Source: Certhia americana (lineage: Eukaryota; Chordata; Aves; Passeriformes; Certhiidae). From it: DNA of 64,000 nt. The stretch spans positions 45,468,048 through 45,532,047 of the forward strand of contig CM031879.1 of assembly GCA_018697195.1 (NCBI GenBank), written 5' to 3'. Shown piece after piece: positions 10,765 through 23,100 of the stretch (its first letter is position 1; each line of letters starts with the position of its first letter). The notes under the pieces were generated by a model. That model saw only the letters and a program-made list of their open reading frames with translations. It was not told the origin of the DNA and ran no database searches. The position numbers and the translations under genes were made by a program.

Positions 10765-12820
10765 GTAAGTCTGCACCACTAATTTTTGGAGTGTCTCCGA
10801 GTACTCTATTAAGAAAGTGTTTGCAGGTTTTGGACTTATGTATATACCTTTATTGTTGGGGAGATTTTTCTCATAGAGCAGGAGTTGGATTTTTTTTTTT
10901 TCCTTTGTGCTGGTATTAATCAATATCAAAAGATTTGCATTACTACATGGCTGATGCTATATATTGAATGATTGTTCTAATAATTCAGTGAGATAGTCAC
11001 TGTTTTTACTTGAGATAGTTCACAGCAACTATATTTTCAGAACAAATTGTTAAGAGGCTACAGGAATAGACATATTTAATGATCATCATATTTATCTGTT
11101 TTTAAGTTATTGGTGATATGCTCATTGTTCATATCAGTGCTGGTATCCATTTAGATTAGTGCTAGTCCTTGTGCTTCCAGCTTTATTTCTAATTAGAGTG
11201 TAAAAATAATAAGACACAGCCTCCAGTTGAGAGAAGCACAATGTATTAAGTGATTCAAATGCCCCAACGACACCAAGAGAGACTGGGGGCATTTTCTGAA
11301 GGGCATGGGGGCCATCTTAAAGGATCTGTGTGAGATGGTTTAGGACAAGCCAGCAGAAGGGGGAAAGATTGCAGTGAGAATTATTTATGAATACACTTAC
11401 ATATGGAAAGACTATTGATGGTACAAAGTTTTCTCCTTTTGAAACATGAGGATTCTGCAGAATGAAGCCCCAAGGATCCTAAATACATTGTGTGACTTTA
11501 TGAGGGACCAGGCACCTCCAGTTGTCACAGTACAGAATACCTAGAGGGAAAAGGTGCCTGCAGCAATGAATTTTTTTGCTCAGTTAGCTTAGTGACAGGG
11601 CCTTGCTAGGTGCAGAGGCAGCATAGCTGTGTGCACAATGCCATGTCGTGAAACACAAAAGCTCTGCTTCCACCAGACAATCAGCCGCATCACTCCTGTT
11701 GACTCTGTTGCATCAGGTTCCCTGTAAGCAGGGTTAAGCTGGCGTCCTTCATAAAGCATTTTGCAGCCCTAGAGCAACCTGCAAATGTTTATTGGAACAT
11801 TTCTTTCAGCCCTTGTGGCAAGGAACAGAGACAGCAAACAGAGATGGTCTGGCACAAAAACACTGAAGATTCATCTTCAAGAAGCGAAGGCTCTGCTCTC
11901 TTGCCAGGGGAGGTTTTCCAAAGCCAGCAGCTTTCAAACCTTTTCTACTCACAGCCCGCTGTATTTCCCCTGTTTCCCCATCCACAAGGGAGTGCTCACT
12001 AAAAATGGGCCTGCTTTTCTGAAGTGCTCTTCACGGCTCTTTTAAACAAGGTTCGCGGGCCTCCCTACTACTGTAACTGGTTATTTATGACCATAGGTTG
12101 GACTAAGCACCACAAAACAATAGTTCTCACCTTTGTTCATACACTGACACCAGATTGCAAAAGGAAAAAAAATGCTGCAGGGTCTTGAGTTGCTGAAGCT
12201 TAAAGAAAGGATGTTCACAATACCTGTCCAAGGTGTTAATAAGCTCCTCAGCTCCTATATGGAAAATCCAGGCATAGACTCCACCCAGCAGCTTCCCTCT
12301 GTTCTCCTTTAGTAGGAAGTCACCCCTAACCAAAAACCTGGAATGGTGGCTTTCACCTCCTTGGAGTCTGACCTTTCTTATGAAAGATGTCCTTCTATAT
12401 TGCAAATCCTCTGAATCCCATCATGGGGACAACAGAATAGTTGTGGCAGCATTACTCTTCTGGGCACCGAGTCACCTAATCTCAAGGGAATTTCTGTCCC
12501 CAGGGTTTGGAGATACATTTTGTGTCTTCACAGAGATAATGGTAACAGCACCTCTGACCCCAATCGTTAGGATATTATAGTCTTTGCAGGGATTAAGAAA
12601 AAACATTTTGAAGTTACTCTGTCTGAAAGTTACAATGGAATACGTAATTAAATGCACACATTCATATGGATATGTGTGTGTACGTGAGTGTGCATGTGTG
12701 TGCAGATGGAAAACCTTTCTTGTAGCTGGGTGAAGCAACAAAAATTTGGCTGGATGCCATCCCTGAAATGATGGTCCAGGATGAGAATGTCTCAAGGGTG
12801 TTTTTTGACATAAATCCCAA

Positions 12821-12855
12821 CCCAGATTTTTTTTTTTTTCCCCTGGACAGAAGCC
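12821..12855 (+). other. APOLD1 coding-exon splice acceptor and 5' UTR end
   Basis: A run of T and C residues ends in GGACAG at 12850, a strong 3' splice site five bases before the ATG at 12856. This shows that the APOLD1 coding exon is spliced to at least one upstream leader exon and fixes the start codon, since no in-frame extension crosses the acceptor. Confidence 0.75.
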
Positions 12856-13596
12856 ATGGAGAGGAACAGTGCTGCCAGTCCGCCAACACCAGACCCCACA
12901 CACCACTTCCACGTCGCCCTGCTGGATCAGAGACAGAGGCTGCGTGGCCAAATTGCTCACCTTCACAAGGCAGCTCGTCAGCTCAACAAGCTCCGCAAAA
13001 GGTCTCTGATTGCCAATGTCAGCGGGAGCACCCTGACCGCTGCAGGAGCACTCACAGCCATCCTGGGGCTGTCCCTGAGCCCCGCAACGCTGGGAGCCTC
13101 TCTCCTGGCATCAGCTGTGGGTCTGGGCCTGGCCACGGCCGGGGGGGCTGTCAGCATCACTTCTGACCTCTCCTTAGTGCTCTGTAATTCCCGCGAAGTG
13201 AGGAAGGTGCAGGAAATTGCCATGACTTGTCGGAAACAGATGAGGGAAATCCTCGGCTGCCTGGAGTTCCTTCGCCGGGGACAGGGCCCAGGCGACCCTA
13301 CACTGCGCCAGTCAGAGAAGAGGGCATCCATCTCTCTCTACAACTCTGTCTGCTTCATGGTCTTCTGCGGCTCCCACAGCTTCCTCGTGCCAGAATACAC
13401 AAAGGAGGCCACGAAAGTAAGCCAGGCTGTGCTGAAGGCCAAAATCCAGAAGCTGGCTGACAACCTCGAGACCTGCACCAGGGCAATGGATGAAGTCTGT
13501 GATCTTCTTGAGTCCAGAACAGAGCTCTCCCCAAGTATGAGGAGATTCAGAGTGGGTGCTAAAACCACTGCAGAGATCCCGAGACTGTCCAGCTGA
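12856..13596 (+). CDS. APOLD1: Apolipoprotein L domain-containing protein 1 (246 aa)
   Basis: The single coding exon encodes 246 residues, about the length of the shorter human isoform. It follows APOLD1 throughout: LLDQRQRLRGQI and RRQLNKLRKRSL-type basic helices (22-50), a Gly/Ala-rich hydrophobic hairpin (51-108, including LSLSPATLGASLLASAVGLG and GGAVSITSDLSL), CNSREVRKVQEIA (110-122), MREILGCLEF (129-138), a third hydrophobic patch (160-179, SLYNSVCFMVF) and TKVSQAVLKAKIQKL (186-200). APOLD1 (VERGE) is an immediate-early endothelial membrane-associated protein linked to vascular permeability and to storage-granule and junction organisation. The hydrophobic hairpin suggests membrane insertion. 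The next gene on the same strand is DDX47, as in mammals. No lesions are seen. Confidence 0.96.
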   Translation: MERNSAASPPTPDPTHHFHVALLDQRQRLRGQIAHLHKAARQLNKLRKRSLIANVSGSTLTAAGALTAILGLSLSPATLGASLLASAVGLGLATAGGAVSITSDLSLVLCNSREVRKVQEIAMTCRKQMREILGCLEFLRRGQGPGDPTLRQSEKRASISLYNSVCFMVFCGSHSFLVPEYTKEATKVSQAVLKAKIQKLADNLETCTRAMDEVCDLLESRTELSPSMRRFRVGAKTTAEIPRLSS

Positions 13597-14069
13597 AACA
13601 GCATTTGGCCCATATTAAAACTGGGTTTGGAGACATTACATTTTTAACTGTGACCATTAGCACAGCTACCTGTTGTTTTACAGTTCACAGTGCTGATGCC
13701 GTGAGGCAGATACTCTGCAGACCCCTGTTTCCCCAGCCATCTCCACTGCTCTGCTTCCACAAGGCAGCAAAAAGAAGTAGGTCAGGATGCAGATGGAATG
13801 CCTGATGCAGACTGAACCTGGTTTGTAAACAACTTATGAATCTGTGTGTGGTACAACGGCTGGAGTACCCTAAAAAAGCCAGCAGCTGCCAATTTCCAGT
13901 AGAGTACAATTCCATTACCAAGGTACATCTGGAAAGGCTGTAGAAAGAAACAGCTCCAGATATGACAGACTGTATGGATAGTTCACCATCCCAGGCTGAA
14001 ATGGCAGGGACAAAATCCATCCCTTTTGAAGAAGGCTCTCTGGACTGAGAACTGTGATGTTTGTATTCT

Positions 14070-14078
14070 ATTTATTTA
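14070..14078 (+). promoter_or_regulatory. AU-rich element in APOLD1 3' UTR
   Basis: Two overlapping ATTTA pentamers (ATTTATTTA) lie about 475 nt beyond the APOLD1 stop. Such elements bind decay factors such as TTP-family proteins and shorten mRNA life. This suits an early-response gene. Role inferred from motif and position. Confidence 0.4.
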
Positions 14079-14679
14079 CATAGAATGATTTTAAGGTTAT
14101 GATATTGTATTTAAGAGTGTATATATGTATATGGGATTTTTTTAAAAGGAGGCCTCTGTTCCAAAGGAAAGCTGTTTTTTTTAAAAGTAAAAGCAAGTCT
14201 GTAAAGTGTGAGAGCAAGTTACCTGTTATTTTGTTGTGAGGGAGGGTAAATCCCTGTAGGAAAAGGAAAGCATTACCTGAATTCTGATAGTTATAAAATA
14301 GGTGAAACACAATCAAACAGTGACAATAGATCTTGGGAGCCAAAACAGAGAGAAGAGTGACCCTGGGACCCAGGCAGATGCCTGCCTCAGGGCATTGGTA
14401 GAAGGAAGCAGTTATATCTCCTACAGTCAGAAGGGAACAGAAGGGAAGTGTAGGTTGGTGTTACTGGTGTGAGCTGGAGCCCCACTGTGATGGGAGCATC
14501 CCTGAGAGGTGGAGGTGCCACTCACCATGCAGTCAAGCAGCCTGTGAGACCCACAGTGGATCATCTGTGAGGAGGGAGGCAGCACTCATGGAAAGCGACA
14601 CATTCTCCTAGCAATGCCTCCTGGGGAAGGCTTCATATTAGAAAAATATATATGGATATTAATATTCAGGAGGGGTAGA

Positions 14680-14925
14680 GTGGAGTAGGATGGTTCAGTG
14701 GCCAAGCCCCTACAAAGCAGGAGCAAGTACTGGGACCCTGTTTCAAAATATGCCCTTTGTGATTTTGAGCCAGCAGTACCCCAGTTCCCTAAACTGAGTA
14801 CCTTAGTACCTCAGTTCCCTAAAATGGGGATAGTAGCACTTCCCTACCTCACAAGGATGTTTCTGGGCTCTGCCGTCTGAGAAGTGCCCAAGTATGGTGG
14901 TGATGGGGATCATGTCAGTACCTGA
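14680..14925 (+). repeat. MIR-like amniote tRNA-derived SINE
   Basis: The element has a tRNA-like head (TGGTTCAGTGG, A-box type, near 14691-14701, and a degenerate B box GTTTCAAAA near 14740). Its body is typical of MIR-family SINEs: CTCAGTTCCCTAAAATGGGG, then GATAGTAGCACTTCCCTACC, then CTCACAAGGATG. Its tail, GAAGTGCCCAAGTATGG followed by TGGTGATGGGG near 14880-14910, matches the MIR1_Amn type found in birds, turtles and crocodiles. A small internal duplication of CAGTTCCCTAAA is present. It lies inside the likely APOLD1 3' UTR in sense orientation. Confidence 0.75.
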
Positions 14926-15278
14926 AAGAGGTAAAAGAGACCCTGAAACTAGCTTGAGGCGACTTGAAGTGTTAACACAGAGGTAACTCCCTCCACAAGC
15001 ATGCCTCAGTGGAAAAGGGAAACTTCCCTGCAAAGGTACAAATTCCAAATGATCAGAAAAACCTACTCTGTAATTCTGTAACACTGACCAAATTCTTAGG
15101 GAGGGCAACACTCCATGTCACAAAGCTTGAATCCTTGTCCTTTTCTCTCTTCATGATATCAACATTTGTTTTAATATGTTGTGGGGAGAATTAAAGCTCT
15201 GGTTTCCCAGAGTGGGACTCAAATGCTTTTGATACCCATGCCTGTTTGCCAGAAATGAACAAGTACACTGCTGATTCG

Positions 15279-15284
15279 AATAAA
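15279..15284 (+). terminator. Candidate APOLD1 poly(A) signal AATAAA
   Basis: AATAAA about 1.68 kb beyond the stop codon, followed by a T/GT-rich stretch (TTTTGTGTCAG). Alternatives are ATTAAA at 15190 and AATAAA at 15766. Chosen on the downstream sequence only. Confidence 0.35.
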
Positions 15285-15799
15285 TGAATATGAAGCAATT
15301 TTGTGTCAGTTTCTCTCTGCACACCTGCAGGTGACCTGCTGTACACTCTGTCCATTTCATCTCATTATACACCCCTTATGAAATAACTGACATTATATCT
15401 ACACCAAAATTCATCTGCTGTCACCCTGCCCCTGCTAAGGAAGACTGAGCTGTAACGCGCAGTAGATCTAGGACCATATTTGTTTAAAAGTCAAGTTTAA
15501 AAGGCCTGGACTGACAATTTCTAAATCCAGTATAATTTGCAGCGTCCTGTGCTGAAAAGCACAAAAAAGGAATTACTCCTTAGAAGCTGTATATTTATTT
15601 TATCATGCATGAATGCTCCCAACAGCAGTTTAGGACAGGAGAAAACTTTAACTCAAATACATGTATTGACAACAGGGAATTACACAAACTGGAATTTCAC
15701 CAAAATAGAATTGCTCCACCCTGTTCCCCACTAAAACAGCACCATATTATATGGGCAAGGAGCTCAATAAAGAATCCCAAGCAGTGACTTCCTGTCACA

Positions 15800-16880
15800 T
15801 CCCTGACTCCATTTCCTGAGGCATCCCAGTGACCCTTAGAGGGGCTCATGTCTACGTGCTGGCCATACTTAAACTTACAATGATACACAGCAAGATGATG
15901 GCTCAGACTGTTGTAATTTTTGAAACATATGGTAACAATGAGCATCTGCACAGGGTGTCTTTGAGGTTCTTTTTTTTTGTTTTAATTTATCATTCCTTCT
16001 GAGCACAGTGGGACGCAGCAGTTTCAATTTTACTCCTGCCCATGAATTGTTTCAGGTTTCCTATTCTTTCCCTGTCACGCAGAGTTTGTTCATATTTCCT
16101 CTCACTTTCCTCTTTGTTCTGGGAGCAGAGGAAATGCCATGCTTGGAGTCCAGGGACAGATGCTGAAATACATCAGCATTTCCACTGAGAGCACGCCCAG
16201 ACAGCCTTCCCAGAGAAAGGGAAGTCTGCTCAGAAATGCAGCCATGAATTTCATTTTTGAGCCAGCTCTGCTGTCCTTTTGAAGCCCAAGCATCTAACCC
16301 CAACATCTTTTATATGCTACAGGAACCTCACCTAGCTGCAAGGTTGCCCTGTGGCAATCAGCATCATGTTTACAGGTCAGAGATGTTACACCCAGACCAG
16401 ATGGAAACCAATGACTCAGAAACTTCTATCATGGTGATATTTTGATGCTACGTTCCCTGGATGGTCATTAAAGGCATATCCATTTTCACCTCTCATCAAG
16501 CACTTGCAGGCCAGAGTCTCAACAGCAATAATCAAGAGAGCTGGGAGGGTGTTTCTATCTATTTTCATCCTTCATCCTGTAATCTGTCATTTCATGATAT
16601 GAGTTGCTACAGTTCAGTTTATTTTGTATTTCTGGCACTTCAGAAATTCATACTAGCAATTATCATAAGCAGGAAAACAATGCGGAACAATGACAGCTCT
16701 TTTCGCTCTTCCCATCACTAGTGCTTCAAAATGTTTCATACCAACACATCCAAAGCACTTAATTTGCTCTTTATATGCATCATGGATGTCGGTTCATACA
16801 TATTCTTGTCTTTTTGTGCCTGGCTAGCTCATTTTGCCTGTTCTTTCATAGCTGTGGGAGGTATGAACCAGGAACAGCAT
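15800..16880. other. Intergenic stretch between APOLD1 and DDX47
   Basis: No coding exon, RNA gene or recognisable repeat seen. It ends where the CpG-rich DDX47 promoter begins. Confidence 0.5.
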
Positions 16881-17094
16881 CGAGCACTGCCTAAGCCGCG
16901 CAGTGCTGAGCGGCAGGCCTGAGGCTTGGCCGCTCGGGGTTCCCTCGGGGCGGGTAGCCAGGCAGGCTTTCCCACAGCCTATTCAGGGTGTCCTCGTCCC
17001 AGGACAGGCGGCTGGGGATCCGCAACTCTGCCATCCTGGGCACCTCTCGGAGCTGAGGGAAAACCCACCCGCCCCGCTCGGCTCCGTCTCCCGA

Positions 17095-17113
17095 ACTACA
17101 AATCCCGTCGCGC
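17095..17113 (+). promoter_or_regulatory. ZNF143/THAP11-type site, copy 1
   Basis: ACTACAAATCCCGTCGCGC resembles the SBS element ACTACAAYTCCCAGMATGC in its left half and is diverged on the right. It sits 29 bp upstream of a better second copy in the same orientation. Confidence 0.5.
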
Positions 17114-17123
17114 TCCGAGGAGG

Positions 17124-17142
17124 ACTACAGCTCCCAGAGTGC
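17124..17142 (+). promoter_or_regulatory. ZNF143/THAP11-type site, copy 2
   Basis: ACTACAGCTCCCAGAGTGC is a close match to the ZNF143 (Staf)/THAP11 promoter element ACTACAAYTCCCAGMATGC, placed 32 bp before the DDX47 ATG. Such elements lie near the start sites of many housekeeping genes. Confidence 0.7.
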
Positions 17143-17170
17143 TCCGCGCTGCACCGGGACTGGACGGGCC

Positions 17171-17181
17171 AAGATGGCGGC
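17171..17181 (+). promoter_or_regulatory. YY1-type site overlapping the DDX47 start codon
   Basis: AAGATGGCGGC is the YY1 consensus, and its ATG is the DDX47 initiation codon. YY1 sites of this kind, just downstream of the start site, are common in TATA-less genes with very short leaders. Confidence 0.6.
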
Positions 17182-20100
17182 AGGAGAGGAGGAAGGGTCG
17201 GCGCTGGAGCAGGAGCAGGAGCCGGCGGCGGAGGAGCCGCGGAGTTTCAAGGACTTGGTGAGGCTGGGCTGGAGCCGCTTCTGCCCGCGGTGCTCGCTGC
17301 CCTGTCCCGAGGAGCAGCGTCCCGCTCCCTCTGCGCGGATGAGGCCGGGAGCGCTCCCGCCCGGCCTGTGTACCCGCGGGGCAGACACGTGTGGCGGGCA
17401 GCGGTGCCGGGCCCGGGAGGGAGCTGCGGGCACTCGGCCGCTGCCCCGCTGGGCTTGGCATTGCTGCTGCCATCGCCGCTCTGCAGCCGAGTATCGTGTG
17501 ACTCCGCCGCCGCTATCTTAACTTAACATGGTGTTTTTTGTTTTCTATGGTCATGGGTCACCCCTGAGGTGAAAAGACAGCTGTGCGTAGGGAGGGAAGT
17601 TCCTTGTGTAAACTAGGGTAAAACTGTCCACATTCTTCTTGTGACGGCAATCTCTAACAGATTTTGAACAAATCCGATGAAGTTACTGATGGAAGTGGGG
17701 ATTACTGAGCAGCCTGCCCTTTCGGAGAGCTGCACCGGGGGCCTGGTGGGGTTTGTCTGCTAGAGAAAAGTTGGCAATGTTGCAGCATGTATTTAACTCT
17801 GTGATTTAATGTAGGTCTTTTTGGTGATGTCTGTTTCCCTTTTCTCTTGTCACTGATGTCCAGGGAGTGACCGACGTCCTGTGTGAAGCTTGTGACCAGT
17901 TGGGATGGAAGGTGCCAACGAAGATCCAGATTGAGGCTATTCCAGTGGCTCTCCAAGGTGAGCAGTGTACTTCTTTGATCCTCAGCTGGGGACTGACTGC
18001 TGCAGGAGCTCTGTGCGACTGAATTTTGCTGAGTGAGAAGGATCAGGGATGAGTGTGCCCCAGCTTCTTCATTGTTGAGGATCTCTGTCTGGATGTAGTT
18101 TTCATATTCATTTTGTGTCCTTGCCAGGTGGAACTTGGAATAGTAGTTTACACTAAGCTGTAAACTGATGTCAGATTTTAGACATAATAAAGTAAAACTT
18201 ATTTTGAACCTAAGGTTTGTGTGAAACCCTGTATAATAACAGGAATTTAACTAGAAAATTGACTGTTGAGACTGTGATTATTGTTCAAATAAAACTACAG
18301 TCTAAACATGCTGCAGAGAAATTCTGAAATTCTTTGGATTTTCCCTTTGCTTTTTTTTTGCCTTCTGTGTGTCTACCTTTTTTTCTGTCCTTAGGGAATT
18401 CTTGTGTTTTGTTGCGCAGTGCTTTAAAGTCTTTCTCTGTTCTGGATGTATAACAGTTTTTTGCCCCTTGCTCCTTCTCACAGGCAGAGATGTCATTGGA
18501 CTGGCAGAAACTGGCTCTGGAAAAACAGGAGCCTTTGCTTTGCCAATTCTTCAAGCACTGCTGGAAACACCTCAGCGATTATTTGCTCTTGTCCTCACAC
18601 CAACAAGGGAGCTGGCCTTTCAAATCTCAGAGCAGTTTGAAGCTCTTGGATCCTCCATTGGTGTTCAAAGCAGTGAGTAGCTTTTATGGTATTAGACCAG
18701 TTGGTCAGTTTGAGATTGCAAAGATAAAAATAGAGGATTTGTATGAGGGGTTAAACAAAATGTGAGAGAAGTTTATGCTTCTGGGAGACAGAGATGTGGT
18801 ATCAGGTTTGAGAGAAAAAAGACTGTATGGTCTTTCCTCGTGGAGTGGTCTACAGCTCTTCTGCATTCTATGTCTAAATAATTAAAGGTGCAAGTAGAAG
18901 AGAATGTTCTCAGTAGTGGGTTTGTGTCCAGTGAAATGGCATAGAGCTCACTGCTATGGTGTGATGTAGTTTAATCTTCCTTTCAGACTGTCTGTATTGA
19001 TTCTTTAGATAATCTCTCAAAAAAAGCTTTGTGGGTATTTTTAGAATGCCTTGATTTTTGCAGTTGAGTTAACTTGCAAGGATTAGATTCTGCCTGTAGC
19101 TCTTCAGCTGTGAAAATAAGATACTTGTGGCCAGTAAGGAATTAATTGCATAGCTTAAGAAGCCTGGGAAGGTTAGGTATGCTAAAATAAAGTAAATTCT
19201 CATAAAAATAAGTAGCTTTTCATTTGTACAGGATGCTGTGGGTAGTGGGCAGTAGAAGTAAACAGTAGAGTGCCAGGGGTGGGCTGGTGCTACACTGAGG
19301 GATTCACTCCACTCTGCTTGTCCTGCAGCCGTTATTGTGGGTGGAATTGACACGATGTCTCAGTCTCTGGCCTTAGCCAAGAAACCACATGTTATAATTG
19401 GTAAGTTGATGTGCTGGGGATGTGGAGTATGAGTATTACCAAACTGCAGCTAACCAAAGAAAGGAGAGTACATCCTTTGCTTTTTGTCCCAAGCTCTGAG
19501 TACTGGCTTGTTAATGTTTCTAAAGTATCCACCTGTAACTTTGTTGCTACGAGCTCATTCCAAAGTATTCCTGCTAGACCTGGAATGCTTTTGGCTTGTT
19601 TTTTTCAATTCTCCTTAAGTATTTAAAATGCTGGTCTCATCCTTCGCAGCACAGCTTGTCTACAGTGTTTTTTGTGTCACTTCTTTTTAGGACATTGTTC
19701 AGGGAGTCTGACTCCTTTAGTCTTATTTCAAAACACTCTGAAGATTCCCTATGCAAGAGTTATTCCCACAAAGCAGTCTTTACTTTTCTTGGGCAGAGAA
19801 TCCCATTTCTGTAATGGACAACTCTCTTGCCTGTTTGGATCTTTTCCTTTGCTTTCTTTCTGAATTTGCTCTCATGATGCTGTAGCAACCCCTGGCCGTC
19901 TAGTTGATCATCTGGAGAACACAAAAGGCTTCAACTTACGGGCTCTGAAGTTCCTGGTGATGGATGAGGCTGACCGGATTCTTAACATGGATTTCGAGAC
20001 AGAGGTAGGAATCTGCTAAAAGATGGATTTGGAACAACCAGATGAACCTTTTAAATAAATCACTTCATTCACATAGTAGACACTGAGCTGTTCTGTAGAA

Positions 20101-23100
20101 ATTAGTAGTAACTGTAAACTGTAACTAAGAGCTAATAACTACACAAAAGTCTGTGGTGGGATTAGAACATAGTGGAGTTCTGCAGAGCACTGCCAAGACA
20201 GTAGGAGGCACTTTGTCTCTGAAGTCCACTGGTGTCTCTGGAGTGCCTGATGTAGAATGTAGTTAGTGGAGAAAACAATCACACACACATTCCTGCAGAA
20301 ATATTACTTGATATTTGCACTGTTCTTGGACTTTTAGAGTTCACACTGCCTAATTGTCAACAAGATATCAGTCTATGCCTTCCCTTTAAAAGAGAAAAAA
20401 ATTTGTTCCTACTGTATACATTACTTTTCATGTGGATGATCTTTGTATTTGTGGAAGGCTTTGTGTCTTGCTTGCTTGTAGTATTTAGTATTTCCATTTC
20501 CTTATTTTTTTACAGGTGGATAAGATATTAAAAGTGATTCCTCGAGACAGGAAGACATTCCTGTTTTCTGCCACCATGACCAAGAAGGTGAGAGCAAACT
20601 AATGTGTTTTAGTTCTTCTTCCATCCGGCAATCCTCTTGACTAGACTGTATTAATACAATTCTCTGACAAGATCTCTGTCCAACTAAATTTCATTGATCT
20701 TACCAGGTGCAAAAACTCCAGCGTGCTGCTCTAAAGAATCCTGTTAAATGTGCTGTTTCTTCCAAGTATCAGACAGTTGAAAAACTACAGCAGTATTACA
20801 TTTTCATCCCCTCCAAATTCAAGGTAATGGCACTTCTGTTTCTTCTCTCTCATTGTCTTTTCTTGTTCCCACATCTGTTCAATATCTTGTAATTTAAGTC
20901 TTAGACTTAATGTTGCACATGTGATTATCTCTGGCGTTTTTTGAATTCTCTCTCTTGTTTCTTTACAGGACAGCTACCTGGTTTATATCTTGAATGAACT
21001 GGCTGGTAACTCTTTCATGATATTCTGTAGCACATGTAACAATACTCAGAGGACTGCTCTACTGCTCCGCAACCTGGGGTTCACTGCCATTCCCCTCCAT
21101 GGGCAGATGAGTCAGGTATGGGCATGACCCCACAGAATACAGTGGGCAGGGGACCAAGAGCCCCATATTAACTAGAATGAGTGTTATTCTCTCATTCCCT
21201 TTTTGTCCTTTTTCCAGAATAAACGTTTGGGCTCTCTAAACAAGTTCAAGGCAAAGGCTCGTTCTATTCTGCTGGCTACTGATGTTGCAAGCAGAGGTCT
21301 GGACATCCCACATGTGGATGTGGTGATAAACTTTGATATTCCTACACACTCTAAGGTGAGCCTGTCTGTGTGCAAGCTGAGAGCTTCTGGTCACTGGGAG
21401 CAGATAAAAAGGTAGACAAAGGAACACAGACATCTTTTCTCTGTTCTTCTGACTGGAAGCCTAATTCATGATTCTGTACATTGAAAGGTGTAGTTCAGCC
21501 TCTAATATTGAGTTGGTATCTCTGTTTCTATGGTCTCATGGCCTGGGTTGTAGAAGTGATCCTGTAAGTGAAGAGGGGAAGTGAGGAATGCTCTGCATCT
21601 TTGCATTTCTGCTTAGACTGTATGTTTTGCCTTACTACATTAAAGGGGTTTGAAAACAGTTTTAATATATTACTAGTTTCATGTAGTCATCTCTGTACCT
21701 GTCATCCAGGTCTGCCTTCATATTTTAAACTGTGTTTAAAAAAAAGAAAAAAAGCTAAATCCTTTCATGGCATTCAACAAGCATTTGGTTAAGAAAGGTG
21801 TCCTTAATATGTTTCACCTTCATATCACAAAAGTACAGCCAAAAGAAAAGGAAGTAAATTACCAACTGTCTGTCTTATGGAAAGTATGGGATTAGTCACT
21901 CAGGGATGTGACTGTTTCCCAGCTTAGTTCCAGAAAGCATACCATTAACATGCACTTCAGGAACTGCTATTATTGCTTGCAGTGATTAAAGATACTGTGC
22001 CTTGCAAACAGAAGAAAGCATGGGAGGTCTCTTAAAGACACACCTTTTGTAAAAGCACAAAAGTAAGAAAAAAATAATGGTGGGGGCAGCAGTTTGAATG
22101 GTGTTATTATGGTCTTTGTGCTCTTCTCTCTCATCTAACCCTTAAAACAGATCGTTTCTTACAATCCTCTCTCTGCAAATGCTGTATGGAGAAGGGAGTA
22201 TTTTAATTTCCATAATATAGTATAAAACCTGGAAAACAGCCAAGGAACGTATTGACCAAAGATGCTCGATAGATCAGACTCTTATAAATTATTCTCAATT
22301 ATTCTCTCTTTCACCATGCTTACCAAGTTTAAATCTACTTGTCAGAGAGTTTCTCTGTAAGATGCCCTATGCAGAGCACGAGATCCCAAGACTGAAAATG
22401 CAGTCATGGGGTCTCTGTGAATATTAGCTTTCCAAGGAGTGAGTATTAGCTTTCCAAGGAAGTGAGAGTGAAGTCCTGGCAAAGATCATGTATTGCAACT
22501 TTTGTCCTGCAGTCTCAAACAATTGCAGTTGGTCTTGTTTAGAAAAAGAATTCAAATGTTAAAACTAAAGTTATGCCTCTTCTCAAAACATGATGCTGCA
22601 CACCCTCCTGAATGTTTAATCCTGGCAGTATATTCTTAATCCTGGCAGTTTAAGAGAAAATACATAGGCTGATCTGCCATAAGATCTGTTCTGTGCTTGG
22701 TGAGCATATATTATTGCTTACCAAGAAAATTCTTTCCAGGATTACATTCATCGTGTTGGGAGAACAGCTCGAGCTGGGAGATCTGGCAAATCTATCACCT
22801 TTGTCACACAGTAAGTGATAAAATTTAACAGACTTATTCTTTCCAGCTGTGTTTCAGAGCAGAAAATATCTGACCTTATCCTGGGTGGGAATAAAATACT
22901 ACTTTTCATTTTGAAGTGCCAGTTGGTTTTATTTAGTTAAAGGGGAGAGAATTCAAAGCCCAGGGTGGGGAGGGAGGAAAGTCTAGATAAATTCTAGAAG
23001 CAGGCATTCATTGAGCAAAACTGTTTATAACTAATATATTATATCAATATCATACAATATGCTAATACAATATATTTATGTATTTTAAAAATATATAATG

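Larger units (their letters stand above)
13597..15290 (+). other. Presumptive APOLD1 3' UTR
   Basis: There is no further coding sequence after the TGA. The stretch holds an AU-rich element ATTTATTTA (14070-14078), as expected for an unstable immediate-early mRNA, and a MIR-like SINE (about 14680-14925). Possible poly(A) signals are ATTAAA at 15190-15195, AATAAA at 15279-15284 (followed by a GT-rich stretch) and AATAAA at 15766-15771. I favour the middle one, but the true end is not determined. Confidence 0.45.
16890..17520 (+). promoter_or_regulatory. CpG-rich promoter of DDX47
   Basis: A sharp switch to GC- and CpG-rich sequence covers the region before and just after the DDX47 start. It has no TATA box. 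Two ZNF143/THAP11-type motifs lie at 17095-17113 and 17124-17142, and a YY1-type motif overlaps the start codon at 17171-17181. This is the make-up of a housekeeping promoter with a short 5' UTR. Several long ORFs on both strands inside it are products of base composition. Confidence 0.8.

Noticed and set aside
11920..12080. Faint resemblance to an old transposon-derived segment (TTTCAAACCTTTTCTACTC)
   Set aside because: The match rests on a few words only and I could not place ends or a family.
17096..17473. Minus-strand ORFs over the DDX47 promoter
   Set aside because: Low-complexity Arg/Ser/Ala/Pro proteins read from CpG-rich DNA, antisense to exon 1; no independent evidence.
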